Assembly (NCBI RefSeq): GCF_008728515.1
Contig: NC_044980.1
Location: 58,215,590-58,279,589 of the forward strand
Source: Papio anubis
Lineage: Eukaryota; Chordata; Mammalia; Primates; Cercopithecidae
DNA length: 64,000 nucleotides
Direction of reading: 5' to 3'
The translations under genes were made by a program, and so were the position numbers. The notes under the pieces are model-generated. The model saw only the letters and a list, made by a program, of their open reading frames with translations, was not told where the DNA came from and did not search any database. Positions 22,236-35,729 of the stretch are shown here, piece after piece; position 1 is the stretch's first letter; each line of letters starts with the position of its first letter.

Positions 22236-23340
22236 GTGAGCAATATAATTTTTGTTTTTATTCTATCTTCAGAAAAATATAATGGAATATGGTTAAGTCA
22301 ACACAAAATACATACATTCTTAATATATAGTCACTAGATATGTGTTGAATAAGTGAAAAGTATTATGAGGTCATGTCATCTGGACAAAGTCCAAACATTT
22401 CAATATTAGTGGACATTTTATTTCTGTGACATATTATTGCTTATAAATTATTCAGCTTAAAAAATGTTCACCGTGTATAAACCTGTAATGAGAGCTTTCA
22501 AAATATTTCTATAAGCTTCTCCTCCAGAATGTAGAAATAAAGTCTTTTTATATATGATTTTTGTTATAAAACCTTTGAGGTCATTAAACCCAAGCATGCT
22601 TTGAAAACCTCTTTTGCCTAGGGTTTCCTCTGTTCTATAACAAAGCTTTCTGTACATAGGGCAGATGTTCCAAACTCTTTCCCTACCTGTCTTTAAATAG
22701 TTTATTTTTGTTTTATTCCCCTTGTATTTATTACAAAAGTAATTTAATTTAATTTAATTTATTACAAAAGTAAACATAGGTCATCAGCATTAACTTCTAG
22801 GCAAAATAAAAATATATTACAGTTCAATATATTATAGTTCAGTTACAGTTTATCGTATTATAGAATGTATAATTCTTATGGTGATGGGGAATTGGTTTCA
22901 GAAGAGATTTTTACAGGGCATATGGCAGAAACCTAAGAACAGATTTAGAGGCTCAGTTATTAAGTTTAAGTGGTATTATGAAATCTCAAACAACTGACTG
23001 CCTTTAATGTGCCATAATTTTAAATTTTAGCATTTGGCAGGGTTTGAAAAATAGAGAAATCTATTTAGTTTCCATCAAGGAAGGATAAGAAAATAAAAAT
23101 AGGAGTGGTAATACCAAGGTGAGGAACTAAGGTCAAGACATTCTTAGTCAAGATATTCTCTCAGGAGAATGAGGCAGCGATCTCCTGTAGATTTCCAGCC
23201 ATAGGGAGGAGACAGTAGTGAGGTGTACAAGAACATCTTACACCTAGATTGTCCTTTGCACCCCTACAAGGGGTCAAATTGGGAAGCTACCATTCAGTCA
23301 TTCTTCCCTGTTCCAGAAATACTGTTTGTCCATCAAATGA
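22236..23340. other. Unassigned DNA with a small AATTT repeat
   Basis: AT-rich sequence with no gene. A short tandem (AATTT)n run lies at 22,740-22,762, flanked by a repeated ATTACAAAAGTAA segment at 22,728-22,742 and 22,760-22,773. Confidence 0.5.
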
Positions 23341-23900
23341 TTCATTTTGCAGCATCTATCTGTTCATTAATTCATTTATTTATTCAAAGACATTTATGGA
23401 CTGCCTACTATGTGCCTAGCACTGGTCTAGGCAATGGAGATACAGCAATGACCAAAGCAGATAGCCTCTGTTTTCATCAAGCTTACATTCTTGTGGTAAG
23501 CTACAGTACATAAACACATAAATATATGTACAACACCAAAGGAAAACAAAGCAGGGTAAGTTAATAGAGAGAGATTAAAAAAGGGAATTCCTAAGCTGGC
23601 TCGGGAGGAGAGATGTCAGATATGGTCTTCCTAAGAGTGCAGAACAGAGTAAAATGAGGGACTAGACAGATGTCTAGGGAAAGAACTTTCCAGAAAGAGA
23701 AGAGTAAATGCAAAAGCCCTGGATGGGAATTGTCTGCAGGACTGACAAAGGGCAAGGAAACCAGCATAGCTAGGATGACACAGGCACAGGATAAAGTGTT
23801 AGGAAGTAAGATCTGAAAGGAGTGAAGGGGCAGTTTATGCAAATCTTTATTCCTTAAGATTGGAAATCACTGAAGGTTATGAGCAGAAGAGTTATATGGT
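23341..23900 (+). mobile_element. LINE-2 fragment
   Basis: The run ATTTATTCAAAGACATTTATGGACTGCCTACTATGTGCCTAGCACTG-type text (23,376-23,424), then GGAGATACAGCAATGA, TTTTCATCAAGCTTACATTC and the later TGCAAAAGCCCTGGATGG block, follows the order of the L2 3' region and its associated mammalian-wide repeat. No coding frame survives. Confidence 0.68.
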
Positions 23901-23964
23901 TTTTGTTGTTGTTGTTAACACTTTGAAAGTTAACATTTTCCCCTAAATATAAAGTAATCTGGGA

Positions 23965-24285
23965 GGTCAGGCATGATGGCCCATGTCAGTAATCCCAGCA
24001 GATTGGGAGGCCAAGGCAGGAGATTACTTGAGGTTAGGACTTGGAGACCAGCCTGGGCAATATAGCAAGACCCTCTCTTTACAAACAAACAAACAAACAA
24101 AAATTAGCCGGGCATGGTGGTGCATGCTTGTAGTTCCTACCTACTTGGGAGGATCATGTGGGAGGATTACTTGAGCCCAGGAGTTTGAGGGTGTAGTGAG
24201 CTATGATTGCTCCACAGCACTCCAGCCTGGGTGACAGAGTGAGACCCTATCTCATACAAATAAATACATAAATACAGAAATAATT
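23965..24285 (+). mobile_element. Alu (AluJ/S-like)
   Basis: Both arms are present, with a middle A-rich linker expanded to (CAAA)n at about 24,081-24,100 and a degenerate (AAAT)n tail. The flanking repeat AAGTAATCTGG (23,952) and AAGATAATCTGG (24,286) is an imperfect target-site duplication. Confidence 0.9.
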
Positions 24286-24546
24286 AAGATAATCTGGAAT
24301 TATTTTTTAAATTTTCTATCTTGATTAACTCATGCCATTCATGTTCTTGTCTTGAGAGCTACACAATCATGTTCTTGTCTTGAGAGGCATACACATCTTT
24401 ATCTTCATCTTTGTGACATGTGTTCTTGGTTTTTTCATGTCCAAAAGAATAAATGTTAAGGTGAACTTTTCAAAATGAAAAAGTGCTTATATTATTTCCC
24501 TTATTGTGATGCTTCAATAGTTTCCCAATGAATAAAAATAAAATCC

Positions 24547-25750
24547 TTTCCTTACTCCTTATCACGAAATTAATTCAAGATGGATTAGAGACTTAAATGT
24601 TAAGACCTAATACCATAAAAATCCTAGAGGAAAGAAACATGGTAGTACCATTCAGGACATAGGCATGGGCAAAGACTTCATGTCTAAAACACCAAAAAGC
24701 AATGGCAGCAAAAGAAGCTAAAATTGACAGAGGATCTAATTAAACTAAAGAGCTTCTGCACAGCAAAAACTACCATCAGAGTGAACAGGCAACCTACAGA
24801 ATGGGGAGAAAATTTTGCAATCTCATCTGACAAAGGGCTAATATCCAAGAACCTACAAAGAACTCCAACAAATTTAAGAAAAAACAAACAACCCCATCAA
24901 AAAGTGGGCAAAGGATATGAACAGACATTTCTCAAAGAGGACATTCATACAGCCAACAGACATATATGAAAAAATGCTCATCATCACTGGCCATCAGAGA
25001 AATGCAAATCAAAACCACAATGAGATACCATCTCACCAGTTAAGAATGGCGATCATTAAAAGTCAGAAACAACAGGTGCTGGAGAGGATGTGGGAGAAAT
25101 AGGAACACTTTTACACTGTTGGTGGGATTGTAAACAAGTTCAACCATTATGGAAAACAGTATGGCGATTCCTCAAGGATCTAGAACCAGATGTACCATAT
25201 GACCCAGCCATCCCATTACTGGGATATACCCAAGGATTTATAGAATTATGCTGCTATAAAGACACACATGCACCATGTTTGTTGCAGCACTATTCTAATA
25301 GCAAAGACTTGGAATCAACCCAAATGTCCATCAGTGACAGGTGGATTAGAAAATGTAGCACATATACACCATGGAGATACTATGCAGCCATAAGAAAGGA
25401 TGAGTTTGCATCCTTTGTAGGGACATGGATGCAGCTGGAAACAACATCATTCTTAGCAAACTATCCACCAAGAACAGAAAACCAAACACACATGTTCCTG
25501 CATCATGGAGGTGGGAACTGAACAACGAGATCACTTGGACTCAGGAAGAGACATCACACACGGGGCCTATCATGGGAGGGGGAGGGGGAGGGATTGCATT
25601 GGGAGTTATACCTGATGTAAATGACGAGTTGATGGGTGCAGCAGACTAACATGGCACAAGTATGCATATGTAACAAACCTGCATGGTATGCACATGTGCC
25701 TAGCTTAAAGATTATAATAATAATAAATAAATTAAAAAATAAATAAATAA
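24547..25750 (+). mobile_element. 5'-truncated L1 (L1PA-like)
   Basis: It starts within the ORF2 C-terminal region at TTTCCTTACTCCTTATC and runs through the ORF2 end and 3' UTR into a degenerate AT-rich tail. Open pieces at 24,724-24,969 and 25,090-25,521 show the ORF2 cysteine-rich C-terminal segment (GTLLHCWWDCK) with its conserved Cys residues. The direct repeat AAAATAAAATCC ends at 24,546 and again at 25,760: a 12-bp target-site duplication. Truncation at the 5' end is the usual L1 outcome. It is dead on arrival. Confidence 0.94.
25574..25592 (+). other. G-quadruplex-capable tract of the L1 3' UTR
   Basis: The + strand reads GGGAGGGGGAGGGGGAGGG, four runs of three or more G separated by single A residues. 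A G-rich 3' UTR tract of this kind is a known L1PA trait and is expected to fold into a quadruplex. Here it is cleaner than the matching tract at 40,027-40,042. Confidence 0.9.
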
Positions 25751-26960
25751 AATAAAATCCAAACTCACTACAATGCCTGACACAGTTGATCTGGGCCTGA
25801 TATTCTCATCTTTATCACTTTCCTCTTCACTGGTGGCTCACAGAGTAACTTGCCCTTCATCTCTTGGAGACCTGCCCACTACTCATTTCCTTCAGGGCTC
25901 TTACACTTGTTTGTCCTGCCCCAGATCTTTGAAATAGTGGTCCTTAATTATTCCAGAGCTCAAGTCAATATTGTGTCCACAAAAGATCTCATTCTTAACA
26001 GAAGTATCTAAAATAATTACTATCCACTTTAGGAACTCTCTGTTGCCAATATTCTTTTAAATTTCTTCTAAAACTGCTTCTTTAAGCATATTATTATCTA
26101 TTTGTATTTGTCCATTTGCAAAATAAGTTCTATGAAGATCAGAACTTCCTTTTAAGAAGATCAGAACTTCCTTTGTCTTGCTCAATATGCACCCATCCTC
26201 CTGAACCAGAGATAGCACTGTCACATGGTAGAACAAAATTAATGTTTGTTGAATGCATGAATGTACTCATATGACACATCAAGTTAATAAAGAGATTTGT
26301 AAAAGCTCTATGGCGGAAGGTGCGTGGCATTTCGGCATTAATAGGAGACATGCTCAGTCCTATCCGGGTTTTGTTGGTTTGTTTGGTGGGTTTCTTCAAA
26401 GATTCTCAATATGGACAATTCAGAGTACCAAATTGTATTTCTTAAAATAGTTTCCAACTAAAATGAATAGATAAATTGTATATTTCAGTCTCTCTAACAG
26501 CTACTGTGCATTAATTTGGCAAACATACCTCACGACCTGAATCCATTTATTACTATTTATTCAGTGTCTTGAAAGATTTCATGTGTGCACATTGTTCATG
26601 TCTTTCAATAACTTAAAGATGCATCCTGGAAGAAAGTGAAAAATCCAATCAGTCATCTTGAATGCTTTGTGTTTTTCATTTTTTTTGTTGTTTATCCACA
26701 GAAAGAGAAATTTGTTTTATATTTTTTAGCACCGACATATTTCTTTATGCATATAACTAAGAAACAAAAGGAAACTTTTGCATATGTATTTTATGGGATA
26801 CACTCTGACATACTTTATCCTATCGATTCTTCATTTCATTTTTGAAAATGGTGGAAGCCCACTACAAAGCTTTTGCAGTTGATTTTCTGACCCACTCATG
26901 GGTCATAATCCAGTTAAAACAACAGTTTGAATCAAACACATGAAAATATCTGTTTGAATG

Positions 26961-26962
<2 letters not shown>

Positions 26963-27004
<42 letters not shown>
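26963..27004. repeat. (CA)n microsatellite
   Basis: About 21 uninterrupted CA units. It is long enough to be length-variable in a population and able to form Z-DNA. Confidence 0.97.
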
Positions 27005-27010
<6 letters not shown>

Positions 27011-27600
27011 ACAATACAAATATGCATATAAGGCGGAGATAATTACTTTGTTTTATGATGTTAATTTAATTATTGCCTAAGTTGGGTTGCTCAGAAATAA
27101 AACTTAAAATTAAAAGATTACCTTGTTCAATGTTTGTTTGACTTTAGCAATGTGGACTTTACTTTTTCCCAAGAGGCTTATGTAGCTGTAAAGTACATCT
27201 GATAAAAGGGTAACTACAAATTTTGTCAGATTGTACAATACACACATGCCTTTATGCACACACACACTTCTTATAAGAAGGAAGAGAAAGAAAGGAACAG
27301 AGATAGAGGAGAGAGCAGGGAAAAAATGAGAAGGAATTTTTCAGATAAAAAATAACCCTTCTTGAACTCTTTTTTCCCAGAGCTGTTTTAGTTAAAAATC
27401 TTATAAACCAAATTATTAAATGTCTACAATGTCAATAGAATTATAATTTATACTTATAAAATTTGAGAGTGCATTTTTAGATTTGTTAGCATATTAAATG
27501 CTCATATGTAGAAAATCTGACGTTTAGCAGGACAAAATATATTTTACTCGCATGAACATTTATAAAAATGCCTTTTGCATACATTTGGCCCCATATTCAT

Positions 27601-27664
27601 TATATATATAGCACATATACAATATATAGAGAGTATATATATATATAAGCATATATATATATAT
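27601..27664. repeat. AT-rich imperfect (TA)n tract
   Basis: TATATATA blocks are broken by GC-containing interruptions (AGCACATATACAA, AGAGAG, AGC). The flanking halves are complementary, so cruciform or hairpin structures are possible. Confidence 0.9.
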
Positions 27665-28104
27665 GATGCTTCTCTCAACAAAGCACTGTTTCACTATTAC
27701 CAGGGAATTTGAGTAGCTGATTCCTGGGGGAGATCCATATCTTTGATATTGCTCCTTTTCTAAGTCAGCTATGAAACCCTAATTCTGTGGCAAAATCTGT
27801 TTCTTCCTCTATACCACAGCAATCACCTCTCTTCTCCAGCAGGGAATAATAGTAAGTATGGTGATCATGTGTGATTATATGCTCAAGGCTGTCTCTATTT
27901 ATGCTTATTTTCACTGTAATTATTCATCTACACCCCGTTCACAACCAAAGGCGTACAGGCTTGACGAGTAAATTTACATGGCATCTACATATTGAACTCC
28001 TATACCTCCATCTCTTTATAATAATTAAAGGAATCTATCATATATAATGATAGTTGTCTCATGCTTTCAACAGCAACTCCTCTTTTTCCAACAATATCAT
28101 AAAA

Positions 28105-28260
28105 TCAGATATTATTTCCCTTCACAAACTAGGAAAGGTTTGGAGAGACAAAAGGAATATAGCCAAGTAATATAATTAGCAAATAGAAGAGTCAGCATGA
28201 AACTGGAATGTATTAGACTGTGGCTCCCTGATTTCAGACTTTCATCCTCAGGACTGTAAG
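28105..28260 (+). mobile_element. MIR SINE fragment
   Basis: The text TATTATTTCCCTTCACAAACTAGGAAAGG (28,111 on), then GAGAGACA...AGCCAAGTAATATAATTAGCAAATAGAAGAGTCAGCATG and a closing CTGTGGCTCCCTGATTTC, follows the MIR core and 3' order at high divergence. Confidence 0.6.
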
Positions 28261-31200
28261 AACCCAACTTCTGTTGTTTAAAAGGCTCTCCTCTATGGTA
28301 TTTTGTTACTTAAGCAGCCTGGGCTGGCTAAGAAGAGGCTGCCCTCTTTGTCCAGATAAACCAAATCCACCGCATTGGATCCATGGACTGCAAGGTAGGT
28401 GTGCAGTTATTGACTTACGAAAACCAGAAGAATAAGAAGTAGATGACTTGAGTGAATTTACAACATGTTTGGGTTTGGAGGTTTGAAAAGACCTTTGAAG
28501 GAAAGGAAAATCAGGAAACTGGTGCCTCCCCACCTGCCCTGATATGCTCATTCTGTTTAAATCAAAAGGGTGCTCAATTTTGTTTTAGAAGTTAGTCCTC
28601 TTTAAAACTTCCAATGCTTTAAATAGTGAATTTTATGTTCTGTGAATTTTGCCTTAAAATTTTTAAACTGAACTATTGACATATCACATCAAAGTAAGGA
28701 TATGAATAAATAAAACATGATTTTATAGAAAAAAAAAAAAAAAATACATCTTGCCTGAGAGTGTGATATTCTGCCTCCCTCTGAGGGAGGAACTCAGGAC
28801 CAGGGACTTTGACTACTCTTTATTGTATGTGGCTGAGACTGTGCTTTTAGGCATGACTTCTATAATGTAACTGAAAACTGAAGCACATTCCTTTGGTGGA
28901 ACTTCTTAAAGGAAATATATAGCATAAAGTGGTTGGATTTTTATAGTACTATTATACTATGAGTAAACAATGTTATTGATTAGATAACTTTTGGATTAAT
29001 AGCATTTATGTTGTAATGTATCATAATACTTTTCTATGGGAATATGCATTACAAATCATAAACTTATAAATATATTAAAAACAAATGATCATAAGTTTGA
29101 AACTGCCTTCATTATCTGTGATATATTTGATAAAGTTCCCAGTGATAATGCAAAAATCTCAGGAACATGAACTTGAATACAGAGGAAATCTAAATTTACA
29201 CATCATTAAACCTAAACAAGCTACTAAAACTTCACTGCAAGAGGGATGAGTCATTTTATCAATATCCATTTATAAGACAAAACACAGAGTGATGTATTAA
29301 TTTATAATTTTAAAATGAAATTTACATGCTTTCATCAAACCAACAAAAGTATACATTAAATGAGACTGTGGTACCATAGAGCTCAAAGACCAAGTATTTA
29401 TTAATAAATGTAGGCTTTCTCTTCTTAAATGTAATTGAAAAGCACATATCCTTAATGTTCATAAAGAGAGCTGAGAACTGAATTCATACTCTATGGTAAT
29501 CACTGGAACATTTTCTTAAGAAGAAAAATAATACTGTACTTCTTAGCCTAAAAGCTAAAATTGATTCAAAACATTTAAAATATATAATATACTTGCTTTG
29601 AAATTAGAGTAAATAAGTAAGTATACTCCTCAGAGATGGAAATGAATGGCTATATTTATTATTAGCCTGCTGCGAGAGTATGTAGAAAAATTTTGGTTAA
29701 AGAAAATAATAATTAAACTGAGCTTGTTTGCTTCTTACTCTAAATGATACCAACTTCAGCTAATAGATAAAATAATATTTTCATCCTTCAATTTGAAGTT
29801 AAAAGTCTTTGGGGATTTCAATATAAATTACTAATGAAGCTTAATATGTTGTTAATCTATTTCCTATGGCAAATTGAAATGAATGACTAACAACAATTTT
29901 CTGCAAAAACAAAACAAAACAAAAACTATAAATTATAACTTCAGGGTTAGGATATTTGAAAAGTTTCTAGTATAGCATTTCAGAGACACAAGTATTTTTA
30001 AATGCCTTATGTTTTTGGATTTACATTTTATTATATTAATCTATTTAAACTATCTATCTAGATAGTCTTTATTAAATGCCTGATTCCAGTGTTTCGGTTT
30101 CATTCTACATTTACTATTAATTTGTGATGGGATAGTTAATCCTGGAAACTTAGAATGAATATATGTAAGAATATGATACATATGTATGTGTGTATCTAAA
30201 AAGTATGATATGAATAATAACAACATATAAGCCAAATATCTACCCCTCCACCCACCTCCTCATTAAAAAAAAAAAGAGAGAGAGAAAGAAGGAAAACACA
30301 AAGAATAGTGATTACTGCTTTTGAGTAAAACTATTGGCAAAGAATCTAGAAGATGCTGCAAATTTTCTTAATTAACTAATCATAAAAGAGCAAAATGTGT
30401 TTTTGGGGAATATGAGGCCAGTTCTGCCTCTAACCATTTGTTTCACTTTGAAGATGCTTGCTTGTCTTCTCTGATCCTCCATTCCCTCATTTATAATAGA
30501 GAGCAGCAAACTAAAAAGAACCAAGATTTAAAAAAGCCTGAATTTTTGGAATAAAATTCAAAAATAACATTTTATTGGAATAAAATGATACCCATTTACA
30601 AATTTGTTTGGCTTTCTCACATCAATGTAGAAATTAGACCAGTTGCCACGAAGTTGTAGAGTTTGTGGAAACCTAAAATATTTACTCTCTGGACTTTATG
30701 AGGTTTGTCAAACCCCACAAAGTTTATGTAAAATAAAATATTATTTAGATTTTCCTAATTCCAAGTACTCTAATTCTCGAGTACTAATTTTTTAAAAGTA
30801 GATTTGGATTTTAAAAGTATGCTCAGTTTTACTTACATACAGTTTAAAGAAAGTCATAATAGTTGATGATAGAAAAAGTAATTATATATATACAATGCTG
30901 AATGTGATGATGGGTAGCTTAGACATTTCAGAGGCACAAAATCAGTATACTGAATTTGGACATATCATTATAGAAAAACCTTTCAAATGGTCATGGAAAA
31001 TAGGACTCATTTCTATGTAAATTTTATTTTCAAATGAGTAGTTATGGAAAAAATTCAAATATCTTTCAAGTAGTAACATGGGAAACATATTTGACTTCTT
31101 TTTCAAGTTTTTAATAACTAAATCTTATTTTATTATAAATTATGTTTTTTAAGATTTTTTAACTTATGTCAGTGCTTAGAAATGCTTACAGCCTCTATCT

Positions 31201-32088
31201 TAGTTCATGTACCAACCATTGCATGCATCCAAAGCTAAGACACACTTGAGTCAATGATTTCTAATGTCCTCTCCAAATCTAAAAATGCCTGGGTCAAATC
31301 CTCGACTATATTCTTTCCTGACTTGTCAAATTAATTATAATGAAGTTTTTCAATCTGTGAGAAAAAAAAACTTGGAATAAGAGATTTTGGTAAGGGTTTT
31401 ATCAAACCATATGCCCCACCGTAACATATTTTATAAGCAGGATAAATGTCATCTCAGACATAAGTGTGCTCCTCTGTGTTTCAAACGTGTATTACAACCA
31501 TAGTCATTAGTAAAATCTATATTTCAAATGTTTCTGGATTTTTATTGATATGAAAATCAGATTCTTCTAATAAAGGAGTTGAAAACCACTTGAAATGATG
31601 TTTAAAAACTCTGTGTCTTCTAGAATTGTTGGCTGCCTCAGTTAAATGTGTAGTTTAATTTCCATGCCATTTTAAGTTTGACTTGGTCTCACTATGGCAA
31701 TAACATACTTATGATAATGTAGGAGGTGGTCTGGGAAATGACAAAAGTATGTATGTGCACATATAAACAATAAATCCAACTGATAGAGGGTAGAGTTTTA
31801 CATAATGTATTTATAATTTAGTATGCTTAGATGTTGGCTGTTATAAAGACTTCATCGTAAATTATCACCAGGAAAAAAATGACCCTGCATTTCAGCGAAT
31901 TAAAGATTGCACATCTCAGTAATAAATATTTGGATAGTTGAAAAGCAGAATGAAATCATGAACTTAATTCTATTGCTTTAAAAATGTAGAACTCCTCCAT
32001 GCCTTGCCAAGAGAAAAAGAAGGGTTATGAAGGAAGCGCTTGAAAAAAGGTCGGGAAGACCCAGAGCAAATAAAAAGCCTTTCTTTCT
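28261..32088. other. Largest apparently unique stretch, no gene seen
   Basis: About 3.8 kb of AT-rich sequence without a recognisable repeat or gene. Only small low-complexity patches are seen: an A run at 28,731-28,743, (CAAAA)n at 29,907-29,925, and A/GA at 30,264-30,287. Open frames at 28,306-28,551 (-) and 30,050-30,235 (-) are short and show no domain. Diverged ancient repeats could be present below my detection. Confidence 0.5.
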
Positions 32089-32345
32089 TTCTTTTTTTTT
32101 TTTTTGAGACGGAGTCTCGGCTCCGTCATCAGACTGGGGCTGCAACCTCCAACTCCTGGTTCAAGTGGTTATGCCTTGGCTTCTTGAGTAGCTGGGATTA
32201 CAGGCATGCGAGACCACACCCAGCTAATTTTTGTATTTTTAGTAAAGGCCATGTTGGCCAGGATGGTCTTGATCTAACCTCATGACTTGCCCAACTTGGC
32301 CTCCCAAAGTGCTAGGATTACAGAAATGAGCCACCACGCCCAGCC
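32089..32345 (-). mobile_element. Alu, antisense, internally deleted
   Basis: A T tail at 32,089-32,105, then GAGACGGAGTCTCGGC. About 35-40 bases of the consensus right arm are missing before GGGGCTGCAACCTCC. It continues to the Alu head ending ...ACCACGCCCAGCC. The deletion shortens the copy to about 257 bases. Confidence 0.92.
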
Positions 32346-32943
32346 AGAATAAGCTTTTTAAAGAAAAGCTAATGCACATCTTAAAAACAAATACCATAGG
32401 AAGTATTTCTAGAGTGTTGGGGTATTGGACTCTAAAAATATACTCTTCCATAAAAGCAATAAGAATGCTGGCAAAATTGTTAAAATCAACTTTTTCAGAA
32501 CTTTACAAATTATCAAAAGCTTTCTAAGAAGCATTTATTTAAGGAGGAAAAAAAAGTATGGCTTTTGGTAAAACATTGAGTTTTATGGCATGTTAAAATG
32601 TCCTGTTTCTGTTTCTTCTCCCTAGCTCCATGGTAGCTTTGCAAATGAATACTGTTAAGACCCGTTAAGATCAGCAATCACTGGAGGGGCAGAATGAGTT
32701 TGGAGTGCCCCAAAATGTCACATTTCTGAGAATTGTCATGCTTGTCTGAAAACTCCATGGAAAATCCCATCAGACAACTTGTCTTTATTTGGCTTGACTT
32801 AAAGTTCATAATATGAAGAAGTCTATGCTCAGTGTATTTGTCAAAAAGAATTAGAAGCAAATGTTTAACATCATACTTGCCTGAGATGGTGACACCAGTT
32901 GGCCCAAACAAGAGGATGACCAAAATATATTTAAAAGGAAAAT
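32346..32943. other. Unassigned DNA between two Alus
   Basis: No repeat or gene recognised. The 81-codon minus frame at 32,678-32,923 has no motif. Confidence 0.45.
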
Positions 32944-33243
32944 AGGCTGGGAACAGTGGCTCATGCCTGTAATCCCAGCACTTTGGGAGGCCAAGGCAGA
33001 AGGATCACCAGAGGCTAGGAGTTTGAGACCAACCTGACAAACATGAAGAAATCCCATCTCTACAAAAAATACAAAACTAGGCAGGCATGGCTGAGGGTGC
33101 CTGTAATCCCAGCTACCGAGGAGGCTAAGGCAGGAGAATAGCTTGAACCTGGGAGGTGAAGATTGCGGTGAGCCGAGATCGTGCCATTGCACTCCAGCCT
33201 GGGCAACAAGAGTGAAACTCTGTCTCAATAAAAAACAAGAAAG
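32944..33243 (+). mobile_element. Alu (AluS-like)
   Basis: Complete dimeric Alu from GGCTGGGAACAGTGG to an A-rich tail (AATAAAAAACAAGAAAG). AAAGGAAAAT occurs at 32,934-32,943 and 33,244-33,253 as the target-site duplication. Confidence 0.94.
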
Positions 33244-33318
33244 AAAGGAAAATGTAAGAATTAAGATGTCCATGGGAGACTTTACAAGCTAGTACATATT
33301 CTTGAAACTTTAAAATCA

Positions 33319-33354
33319 CCCCCCCCAACACACACACACACATACGCACACACG
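33319..33354. repeat. C7 and (CA)n microsatellite
   Basis: A run of C followed by CA units interrupted by TACG. It lies in about 290 bases of otherwise unassigned sequence between an Alu and an old L1. Confidence 0.93.
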
Positions 33355-33539
33355 TGGCTGTGTACATCCTAGAAAAGATCCAAGAAGATCCTCATTTCTC
33401 AATACTGGCTGACCTTGAGGCTTTGTGTGAAGAGAAAGTAAAAATTTAGTAATACTTTTAAACCCACAGAACATTTTGGAAGGAATGATCTGAAAACACA
33501 TAGAGAAAATCTGAAACAATTACTAGGTTAAGGTATTTA

Positions 33540-35698
33540 AGGAGATCTCTTCCCAAATATTAGCTGTTCACAAAACTATAGAGGCGAGACTTTAGCATCA
33601 GCCATACACCATGAAGAATACAAACTTTTATAGAATTTTTCCATGAAAGTCACTAAACAAACAAATAGAAATGAAACAAACACCGGGAGGTGGGGTTGTG
33701 GGGAGTAATCTGATTCCTAGAGTTGCTACTCCACATTTTAAAAACATGGATAGTACCCAATTAAAATTTACAAGACAGGCCAATACAAGGGAAATTGTAA
33801 CTCTAATAAAAGAATAAAATGGTCAATACTAATTGTTCCTTACAAGCCCAGATGATGGACTTACTAGACAAAGACTTTAAATCAGCAAATATAAATACGT
33901 CTTTTAAACTAAAGGAAAACATATCTAAAGAATTAAAATAATATTTGAGAATAATGAATCACCAATATAAAATATGAGTAAATAAATAAAAATGATATTT
34001 TTAGAAAATAGAAATTTTGAAATAAAAATGTACAGTAAATAAAAAGGAACAACTTTACTAATTTTTTTATTTTGCTCGTCCCTAGGGAGACTCAACAGCA
34101 TATTTGAACTAGAAAAGAAAAACATCAGTAAACTTGCAAAGAGGTCAAGTGAGAGTATGTACTCTAAGTAATACAATGAAAAATAAACAGAACATCAGGA
34201 TCTATAGAACCATATCAAATATGTCATATCATAAATAATGTGAGTCCAAGAAGAAGGGAAAGGGAAACATAAAGAATGAAGAATTAATGGCCATAAACTT
34301 CCTAAAATGGATAAAAGCATTAATCTACACAGCTTATGTGCTAAAAGAACTCTAAATAGTACAAATTTAAAGATATCTAAACCTATACATACAGTAGTGA
34401 AAGATCAAAAGCCAAAGGGAAAAAATAATAATCTTGAAAGCAATAAGAGAAAAATAATTTCTTCATACAAAAGATTCTCAATGTAATTAACAGCTGACTC
34501 CTTATCAGAAACTATGGAGGCTAAAAGAGATTGAAACAACATAATAAATTTTGAAATGAAAAGATGATCAACAAGAATTTTAAATCCAGCAAAACTATTT
34601 TTTAAAATGAAAATGATATTAGGACATATCTAGATAAAAAACAAACAAACAATGCTAAAATTATTTAATGTTTATAGACCTTCCTTACAGTAAATAATAA
34701 AGTAAATCCTTCAGGCTGCAATGAAAGAATCCTAGTCAGTAACTCAAATCCACACAAAGAAGTGAAGAGTACCAGGAAAGGTAGCTACATGAATATATAT
34801 CAAAGATAGGATAATAGATTTTTAACTGCAAAAATTTTTGATGCAAAGACAATTGAATAAAACAATCTTCATAAAACTTTGTAAATGGGCTTATGAAATA
34901 TAAAGATCCAATTTGTATGACAAATGGTAGGACAAAGGAGGGTAAAGGGAATCGAATTATATTGGATCAAATTTTATGTATACTAATGAAATTAAATTGG
35001 TAGCAATCCAAACCAGATTTTTTGAAAAATAAGATAGTAAGATGATTCAGATTACAAAATTGGGAATGAAAGTGGTGGCGTTACCACAAAAATTCAATAA
35101 CTTAGATAGAATGAACAATTTTTATAAAGACATATATTGCAAAATTGATTCAAGAAAGATTAGAAAAACTGAACAGTCCTATAACATTTGAAGAGATTGA
35201 AAAAGTAACAACCAAAACCTCACAAAGAAAAGTCCAGGCCCAGATGATTTCACTGTTAATTTCTAGCAAGTATAAAGAATGAACCTTAATTCTTCATAAC
35301 ATCTTCCAAAAATAAAAGAGGAGGGAATACTTCCCAACTTATTCAATAGGGCCATTATGACCATGACACCCAAATCAGATAAAGACATGGAAAAAAATAA
35401 TGCTGGATACCAATATCTCTTATAAATATATACATGATAATTTAAAAAATACTATTGGGAAGCCGAGGTGGGCAGATCTCAAGGTCAAGAGATCGAGACC
35501 ATCCTGGCCAACATGGTGAAACACTGTCTCCACTAAAAATACAAAAATTAGCTGGGTGTGGTGGTGTGCATCTGTAGTCCCAGCTACTAGGGAGGCTGAG
35601 GCAGGAGAATCACTTGAACCGGGGAGATGGAGCTTGCAGTGAGCTGCTGAGATCACGCCACTGCACTCCAGCCTGGCGACAGAGTGAGACTCTATCTC

Positions 35699-35729
<31 letters not shown>

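Larger units (their letters stand above)
25761..28104. other. Unassigned DNA with microsatellites
   Basis: No gene is recognised. An 18-20 bp tandem duplication of AGATCAGAACTTCCTTTTAAG-type text occurs at 26,137-26,172. A (CA)n run and an AT-rich run are listed separately. Frames such as 26,636-26,845 (+) are AT-rich and featureless. Confidence 0.5.

Noticed and set aside
23983..24174. Alu-derived open frames here and at 8,362, 32,040, 33,125, 35,420, 41,350 and 53,951
   Set aside because: All are standard Alu frames that recur in every copy. No exon evidence.
26963..27004. Possible CRISPR-like or satellite array
   Set aside because: Simple (CA)n microsatellite. No spaced repeats of CRISPR type occur anywhere in the window.
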